DNA from: Acidithiobacillus_B sp049965315
Lineage (GTDB): Bacteria > Pseudomonadota > Gammaproteobacteria > Acidithiobacillales > Acidithiobacillaceae
Assembly: GCF_049965315.1 (NCBI RefSeq)
Contig: NZ_JBMFWL010000012.1
Location: forward strand, 1 to 47,719
Reading direction: 5' to 3'
DNA length: 47,719 bases
Shown here in pieces: positions 43,682 to 47,719 of this stretch. The notes below the pieces were generated by a model. It made no database searches. It was not told where the DNA came from and saw only the letters and a program-made list of their open reading frames with translations. The number at the start of each line of letters is the position of its first letter. Positions within the stretch are counted from its first letter, which is position 1. A program made the position numbers and the translations under genes.

Positions 43682-45030
43682 GCTTTGTCATCCTCATCGG
43701 CTATGCGCTTCACCCAAGACCGGGCGTTGTGGCGCAGCGTTTTTTCCTCCCAGAGCGTCGGTTGACCATCCACGAGCAGTGCCCGGCCGGCTACCCAGAC
43801 ATGGCTCACCTGGTCCCGTCCGGCACAGTAAGCCACCTGGGAAATGGGATCATACACCGGAAAAGTGGCGGGATGGTCCAGATTGATGGCGATGCAGTCG
43901 GCGGCTTTCCCCGGCTCCAGGCTGCCGATTTCGTCCTCCCAGGCGGCCGCCTCGGCACTGCCCAGGGTGGCCGCTTCCAGGGCAGCCCAGGCCGGCAGGG
44001 CCGTGGGATCACCGCTGGCGCCCTTGGCCAGCAGGGCGGCGCTGCGCAGCTCTCCGAGCATATCCAGATCGTTGTTGCTCGCCGCGCCATCGGTACCAAT
44101 ACCCAGGCGCACCCCGGCTGCCAGCAGCGCCGCCACCGGTGCCATGCCAGAGGCGAGCTTGAGATTGGATTCGGGGCAATGGGCGATACGCAAGCCGTAA
44201 TCACGGCAACGCCGCAGGTCGCTTTCATCCAGTTGCGTCATGTGCACGGCGAGAAAACGCTGTTCCAGCAGGCCCAAGGCCGCCAGGCGGGCCAGGGGCC
44301 GTTGCCCGGTGCGGCGGAGGGCGTCCTCTACCTCGTGGGCCGTTTCATGGACATGCATGTGCAGGGGGAGTTGCCGCTCCTGCGCCAGATCCCGTGCCCC
44401 CAACAGACCGGCATCGCCTACGGTATAGGGCGCGTGGGGGGCGATGCTCTGGCGGATCCGCGGCAGACCCTGCACATGGGGGATCAGGTCGGCCGCCTGC
44501 TGTAGACAGTCCTGGGCGTTGGCGGCATAGGGAGTGGGAAAATCGATGATGACATGACCAACGGTGGCGCGCATGCCCATCTCCACGGCCGCCTGAGCCG
44601 CCGCCTCGGGGAAAAAATACATGTCATTGAAGCAGGTCGTGCCGCCGCGCGCCATTTCGGCAATGGCCAACTGCGTCCCGATCCGGACAAACTCGGCGCT
44701 GACAAAGCGCCCCTCCGCAGGCCAGATATGCCGGTTCAGCCAGGTCATCAGCGGCAGGTCATCGGCAAGGCCGCGCAGCAAGGTCATGGCCCCATGGGTG
44801 TGGGCGTTCACCAGCCCCGGCATGAGCACATGCTGATCCAGATGCAGATGCTCCCTCGCCCGGTATTGCCGGGTCATCTCCCCGGCGGGTCCCAGGGCAA
44901 GAATGCGACCGGCATGGACGGCGAGGGCATGCTCATGAAGCAGCCCGCGGGGCCGAATGGGGACGATCCAGCGGGCGTGAAGGAGTAAATCGATTTCCCG
45001 AGGGGAAGATGGCGACGACTCAGCAGGCAC
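43678..45030 (-). CDS. mtaD: 5'-methylthioadenosine/S-adenosylhomocysteine deaminase (TRZ/ATZ amidohydrolase)
   Basis: This 450-residue amidohydrolase-superfamily deaminase has the metal site HxH in NAHTHGAMTLLRGLADDLP, a further His in MHVHETAHE, and the catalytic Asp in GIGTDGAASNNDLDM. Together with IAHCPESNLKLASG these are typical of SAH/MTA deaminases. It would convert the products of SAM-dependent reactions to inosyl derivatives, relieving product inhibition of methyltransferases such as UbiG, which follows with an ATGA overlap. The start is GTG 45030 with GGGAG 6 nt upstream. Related enzymes deaminate guanine or chlorohydrolyse triazines, but operon context supports MtaD. Confidence 0.9.
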   Translation of the reverse strand: MPAESSPSSPREIDLLLHARWIVPIRPRGLLHEHALAVHAGRILALGPAGEMTRQYRAREHLHLDQHVLMPGLVNAHTHGAMTLLRGLADDLPLMTWLNRHIWPAEGRFVSAEFVRIGTQLAIAEMARGGTTCFNDMYFFPEAAAQAAVEMGMRATVGHVIIDFPTPYAANAQDCLQQAADLIPHVQGLPRIRQSIAPHAPYTVGDAGLLGARDLAQERQLPLHMHVHETAHEVEDALRRTGQRPLARLAALGLLEQRFLAVHMTQLDESDLRRCRDYGLRIAHCPESNLKLASGMAPVAALLAAGVRLGIGTDGAASNNDLDMLGELRSAALLAKGASGDPTALPAWAALEAATLGSAEAAAWEDEIGSLEPGKAADCIAINLDHPATFPVYDPISQVAYCAGRDQVSHVWVAGRALLVDGQPTLWEEKTLRHNARSWVKRIADEDDKA

Positions 45031-45320
45031 GGCAGACTCCCATCACGCGGCAAGGCATCCTCATGGACTCCATCAAGGCATCAGTTGGTTGGGTATCCTA
45101 TCATGAAAGACCCGTCGGCTTGATAACCCCAAGCCTCGCGGTGCGCCCATCCTCGCGACCTTCCCACGCCAACGGCGGTGAGGCACGTTTCCTGACGGCG
45201 ACGGATAGCTTGGTGCATATCCGTCAGTTTGATGTGTTATTCTCAAGAAAAGTGGATGGGTAGGGCGGACCGCCCGAGCCCTGGATCGAGATCATCCAAT
45301 GAGGAGTAAACGCGGGCCCC
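45031..45320. other. Divergent intergenic region mtaD / DUF2802 gene
   Basis: These 290 bp between divergent genes hold no ORF that I can support. The right half contains nested inverted repeats at 45192-45227 and a locally AT-richer stretch (45225-45257) that could carry the promoter of the downstream trio. Confidence 0.4.
45192..45227. repeat. Two mutually exclusive inverted repeats upstream of the DUF2802-FliK-FlhX genes
   Basis: GACGGATA (45200-45207) pairs perfectly with TATCCGTC (45218-45225). CTGACGG (45192-45198) pairs perfectly with CCGTCAG (45221-45227). The right arm is shared, so only one hairpin can form at a time. As DNA it could be an operator; as RNA it could be an attenuator. 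About 95 bp before the downstream start codon. Confidence 0.35.
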
Positions 45321-45701
45321 ATGTGGTACCTTCTCTTGCTGCTGGCACTCGTCATTGTTGTCGCCCAGTTTTTGCTGTGGCGTCTGCAACGGCGCTTGGT
45401 GGCGAGCTTGCTGGAGTCGCGCCGGCGGGTGCAGGCCCTGGAAGAAGCCATGGCCAGCCTGACGGCAGCCTGGTCCGTATTGCAGGAAGAGCGCGGCATC
45501 GGCGCCCCAACGCCCCTTCCCGAAGCCGCCCCTCCCGCATGGGCCCCCGATGACAGCGAAGATCGGTACCGGCGCGCCCTGATGCTGGCCCGGTCCGGGC
45601 TGGACGCCCGGCGAGTCGCTGCCATTTGCGGGCTCGGCGAGGGGGAGGCCGAACTGCTGCTGCGTATGCAGAAAGGCGGAGATCAGCATGGGCGTGAATG
45701 A
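45321..45701 (+). CDS. DUF2802 single-pass membrane protein
   Basis: This 126-residue protein starts with one membrane anchor, MWYLLLLLALVIVVAQFLLW. A charged coiled-coil-like stretch follows (about 25-60, LESRRRVQALEEAMASL), then a Pro-rich linker and a C-terminal helix-turn-helix-like part with LARSGLDARRVAAICGLGEGEAELLLRM. This layout is that of DUF2802, found near flagellar or FliK/FlhB-like genes in many proteobacteria; function is unknown. GAGGAG lies rather far (about 14 nt) before the ATG. The end overlaps the FliK-like gene by 14 bp, so the two are co-translated. Confidence 0.75.
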   Translation: MWYLLLLLALVIVVAQFLLWRLQRRLVASLLESRRRVQALEEAMASLTAAWSVLQEERGIGAPTPLPEAAPPAWAPDDSEDRYRRALMLARSGLDARRVAAICGLGEGEAELLLRMQKGGDQHGRE

Positions 45702-46884
45702 GGTGGCGGGGCAGGGTGCCCGCATCCCGAACGCCTCTCCCATTACGGCCTCGGGTCCTGCCGCCGAGCAGTTGGGCCAGGGGTTAAAGCCCGGCGCAAA
45801 GGTCCTGGCGGTCGTCCTTGGGCAAAATCAGTCTGGCCAAACCCTGGTGCAAATCGCCCGTAACCAGGTCGCCATGGACCTCCCCGGTAGCTGGGCGGCC
45901 GGGGACCGCGTCTCCTTGCTGTTCCTGGGGGCGCAATCGCGACCGACCTTTCTGTACCTGAATCCAGCCCCCTTGCCCCCCGATCGCGTGGCCCTGTCTC
46001 CCACCGCCCAGTCGCTGGTGGAGATCCAGCAGGCAGGGAAAGGGCCGGTGGCGCCGGGCGGTGTGGAGACCGTTCCCGTAGCGGCGCGAATGCCGTTGCC
46101 CACCGCGCAGCTTGCCCAGGCCCTGGAGGGCGCCTTGCGCGGTAGCGGCCTCTTTTATGAAAGCCATCTTGTCGCTTGGGCCCAAGGCCGCATGCCCCTT
46201 GCCACCCTACTGGCAGAACCCCAGGGGGCCCTTTCCAATCCCCACAGCAGTGCCGCAAATCCCGCCCAGATCCCGGCGGAGCCGGCGGCCGCTCCGCCAT
46301 TTTCCCAGGCAGCGGCCGCTGCCATGGTCCCCACACGCCCGGAAGACCAGATGCTTGCAGGGCCGAGCCCTGGCGCCGGGGCGCCCGGCGCGATAACGCC
46401 CGATCCGGCGCTATCTCAGGCCATCAGTCGCGCAGCCGCTCAAGGTGCCACGGTTTACAGCCAGATGGCCGGCCTGGGCGCAAACCCGCTACCCAGCCCG
46501 ACGCAGGCCGTCCATGGCGCCGTGGCCAATCTGGTTGGTCAGCAGCTCCAGGCCCTCATGCAGCAGCAAGTGGAGTGGAACGGAGCGGTCTGGCCCGGCC
46601 AGTGGGCCCATTGGCAGGTGGAAAAGCGCAAGGCCGATGGGGGGCATGGTGGTCCGCTGGAAACTCCTGGGCAGCGTTGGGTGAGCACCCTGAGCATGCA
46701 ACTCCCGCAACTCGGCGAAGTGCGCGCCCGCCTCGTCCTCGCCGGCGATGCCTTGGCGGTACAGGTCTGGGGCACGGAGAATGCCACCCTCAGCGCCGGC
46801 CGCTCAGCCCTGGAGTCGGCATTGGCAGCGGCGGGGCTGCACGTCACCCAATGCGACATCGCTCCGGACTTCGGCCATGACTGA
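45688..46884 (+). CDS. FliK-like protein (flagellar hook-length control C-terminal domain)
   Basis: This 398-residue Ala/Pro/Gln-rich protein has low-complexity central sequence. The C-terminal part of about 100 residues (from WAHWQVEKRKADGG through STLSMQLPQLGEVRARLVLAGDALAVQVW) matches the Flg_hook domain of FliK: amphipathic beta strands with the LxLxLPxLGxVxV-type pattern. In flagella FliK acts with FlhB to switch export specificity. Here the adjacent downstream gene encodes only an FlhB C-terminal domain, so the pair may be a detached switch module. GGAG lies 8 nt ahead of ATG 45688. No other flagellar genes are in the window. Confidence 0.75.
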   Translation: MGVNEVAGQGARIPNASPITASGPAAEQLGQGLKPGAKVLAVVLGQNQSGQTLVQIARNQVAMDLPGSWAAGDRVSLLFLGAQSRPTFLYLNPAPLPPDRVALSPTAQSLVEIQQAGKGPVAPGGVETVPVAARMPLPTAQLAQALEGALRGSGLFYESHLVAWAQGRMPLATLLAEPQGALSNPHSSAANPAQIPAEPAAAPPFSQAAAAAMVPTRPEDQMLAGPSPGAGAPGAITPDPALSQAISRAAAQGATVYSQMAGLGANPLPSPTQAVHGAVANLVGQQLQALMQQQVEWNGAVWPGQWAHWQVEKRKADGGHGGPLETPGQRWVSTLSMQLPQLGEVRARLVLAGDALAVQVWGTENATLSAGRSALESALAAAGLHVTQCDIAPDFGHD

Positions 46885-47212
46885 AGCCGCAACGCCGCCG
46901 CGCCCCAAGGCTGCCGTGGCCCTCCGCTATGGCGAAGGGGCAGGGGCACCGCAGGTAGTGGCCAAGGGCCGAGGTTACGTGGCCGAGCAGATCATCGCCA
47001 GGGCGAAAGAGGCGGGGATTTATGTCCACGAATCCAAAGAATTGGTGAATTTGCTGATGCAGGTCGATCTGGACGCCCAGATTCCCCCGCAACTTTACCT
47101 CGCCGTCGCCGAGCTGCTGGCTTGGATCTATCGTCTGGAGCAAGGACAAACCCTTGCCGCTACAGTGGCCGACGGCGTACCCAAGCCTCCGGGGTCCCCG
47201 CTCTCCCGGTAA
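46877..47212 (+). CDS. Stand-alone FlhB cytoplasmic-domain protein (FlhX/COG2257-like)
   Basis: This 111-residue protein is made up almost wholly of the FlhB/YscU C-terminal fold: KAAVALRYGEGAGAPQVVAK, then a helix AEQIIARAKEAGIYVHES, then DLDAQIPPQLYLAVAELLAW. The self-cleaving NPTH motif of real FlhB/YscU is missing; the equivalent region reads PPRPKAAVALRYG, and there are no membrane helices. Such orphan domains next to FliK-like genes occur widely, and in some bacteria can partly replace the FlhB C-terminal domain. It overlaps the FliK-like gene by 8 bp. I chose ATG 46877; no strong ribosome-binding site is visible, as expected for coupled translation. Confidence 0.85.
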   Translation: MTEAATPPRPKAAVALRYGEGAGAPQVVAKGRGYVAEQIIARAKEAGIYVHESKELVNLLMQVDLDAQIPPQLYLAVAELLAWIYRLEQGQTLAATVADGVPKPPGSPLSR

Positions 47213-47252
47213 ACCCTATCCCCCCGAGTGCGGGGAAAATTCACAGAGTATT

Positions 47253-47289
47253 GTTTCAATCCGCGCCCGGTTTATGAGCCGGGCGATAC
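47253..47289 (-). CRISPR. Single CRISPR-like repeat, possible array remnant
   Basis: This 37-bp unit, read on the minus strand, ends in GCGGATTGAAAC, the ATTGAAAC handle of many type I and III repeats. It contains a perfect 7-bp GC stem (47264-47270 with 47279-47285, loop 8 nt). Only one copy is in the window, so an array is not shown. The 17 bp on its right (47290-47306) run straight into the apparent IS5-type end. If this is a true repeat it is the trailer-side one, with the leader beyond the right window edge. No cas gene is present. Confidence 0.45.
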
Positions 47290-47306
47290 CCGGCTTGTCC
47301 AATCTA

Positions 47307-47719
47307 AGAGGCTGCGGAAAAACTCTGCAAAATCTCGCGTGAGTTGCGGATTCGAGCAAAAACCTCCTGAAATTGGGCTCTGCACGAGTCATTTTTGCCG
47401 TTTTCTGAGCTTTTTGCGCGCATTTCACGGATTCCGGACGCAGCACTCCCATCAGGCCACTCCCAATCGAGACATGCGCACCAGGTTGTAGGCCACCGCG
47501 GCCAGAGAGAAGTGCAGGCCCACCCGATCCAATCCACGGAATCGAGTTTTGCGCATCCCGCCAATGGTCTTCATCCAACCGAAGATCGACTCGATCCGGC
47601 GGCGAACGTGAATGCTCATGGCGTAACCGGTGTGGCGGGTGGTGCGCCCGTCGATGGCAGAGCCTTTGCGCTTGCGGGCGACATGCGGGGTCACCTTTCG
47701 GTCCCGAAGATCCTGGACG
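47307..47719 (-). mobile_element. IS5-family insertion sequence, 3' part (cut by window edge)
   Basis: The transposase tail (47452-47719) is followed by about 145 bp of noncoding element end. A likely terminal sequence begins GAGGCTGCGGAAAAACTC at about 47308, a shape I associate with IS5-family ends. The exact end and target duplication cannot be set without the other terminus. Confidence 0.6.
47452..47719 (-). CDS. IS5-family transposase, C-terminal part (5' truncated by window edge)
   Basis: The open frame enters from the right edge and ends with TGA at 47452-47454, giving 88 residues. KRKGSAIDGRTTRHTGYA, then RRIESIFGWMKTIGGMRKT with the catalytic Glu of the DDE triad in the RRIESIFGW block, and GLDRVGLHFSLAAVAYNLVRM are standard for IS5-group transposases. 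The visible part is undamaged. A GTG at 47694 is inside the domain and is not the true start. Confidence 0.85.
   Translation of the reverse strand, partial: VQDLRDRKVTPHVARKRKGSAIDGRTTRHTGYAMSIHVRRRIESIFGWMKTIGGMRKTRFRGLDRVGLHFSLAAVAYNLVRMSRLGVA

Noticed and set aside
47218..47238. GC-rich CCCCGAGTGCGGGG stretch resembling part of a type I-E CRISPR repeat
   Set aside because: Similarity covers only the stem, flanks do not fit, and there is one copy; may be chance or a weak hairpin after the FlhB-tail gene.

Overview
The window is about 47.7 kb of GC-rich, densely coding bacterial DNA, and both edges lie inside insertion sequences (an IS110-type transposase tail on the left, an IS5-type transposase tail on the right). 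Gene content (xseB-ispA-dxs, dapC-dapD-dapE, mtaD-ubiG-gph, ClpB, RlpA, a GTAG-headed REP pair, a PAPS-forming SAT-APS kinase fusion) fits a proteobacterium of gammaproteobacterial or Acidithiobacillus-like type. That placement is inference from gene families and gene order; no rRNA or other decisive marker is present.

Left arm (1-10.9 kb): IS110 tail, a fosmidomycin-type efflux gene (fsr) on the minus strand, then a plus-strand run xseB-ispA-dxs-folE2-aroC-MFS-clpB. It covers isoprenoid precursors (MEP pathway), folate and chorismate biosynthesis, and a disaggregase with its own heat-shock (sigma-32-like) promoter. A perfect 26-bp inverted repeat (REPIN-like) separates clpB from the convergent block that follows.

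Centre (11.1-34.3 kb, all minus strand): an unusually complete central-carbon block. In transcription order: ppsA, gpmI, an AhpD-like gene, pdhA, pdhB, pdhC, ackA, a phosphotransacylase, pfkB, a CoA-disulfide-reductase-like flavoprotein, class I fba, pyk, eno, D-ldh, glgP, a small membrane protein, acs and a GT4 glycosyltransferase. Most junctions overlap by 1-8 bases. Together these convert storage glucan through lower glycolysis to pyruvate, then to acetyl-CoA and acetate plus ATP, or to D-lactate; ppsA and acs give the reverse steps. Enzymes shared with the Calvin cycle or gluconeogenesis (triose-phosphate isomerase, GAPDH, PGK) and the pyruvate dehydrogenase E3 are absent here.

Right arm (34.5-45.0 kb): minus-strand genes dapC-dapD-dapE (succinylase branch of DAP/lysine synthesis), rlpA, a SAT-APS kinase fusion and a PAPS-dependent sulfotransferase. 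These are followed by a plus-strand EamA exporter and the minus-strand mtaD-ubiG-gph operon. The far right (45.3-47.2 kb) is a plus-strand trio: a DUF2802 membrane protein, a FliK-like protein and a stand-alone FlhB C-terminal-domain protein.

Between that trio and the right-hand IS5-type element lies a single 37-bp CRISPR-like repeat (ATTGAAAC 3' end on the minus strand, GC-rich internal stem). It is followed by about 17 bp before the apparent IS end. This may be the trailer end of an array interrupted by the IS.
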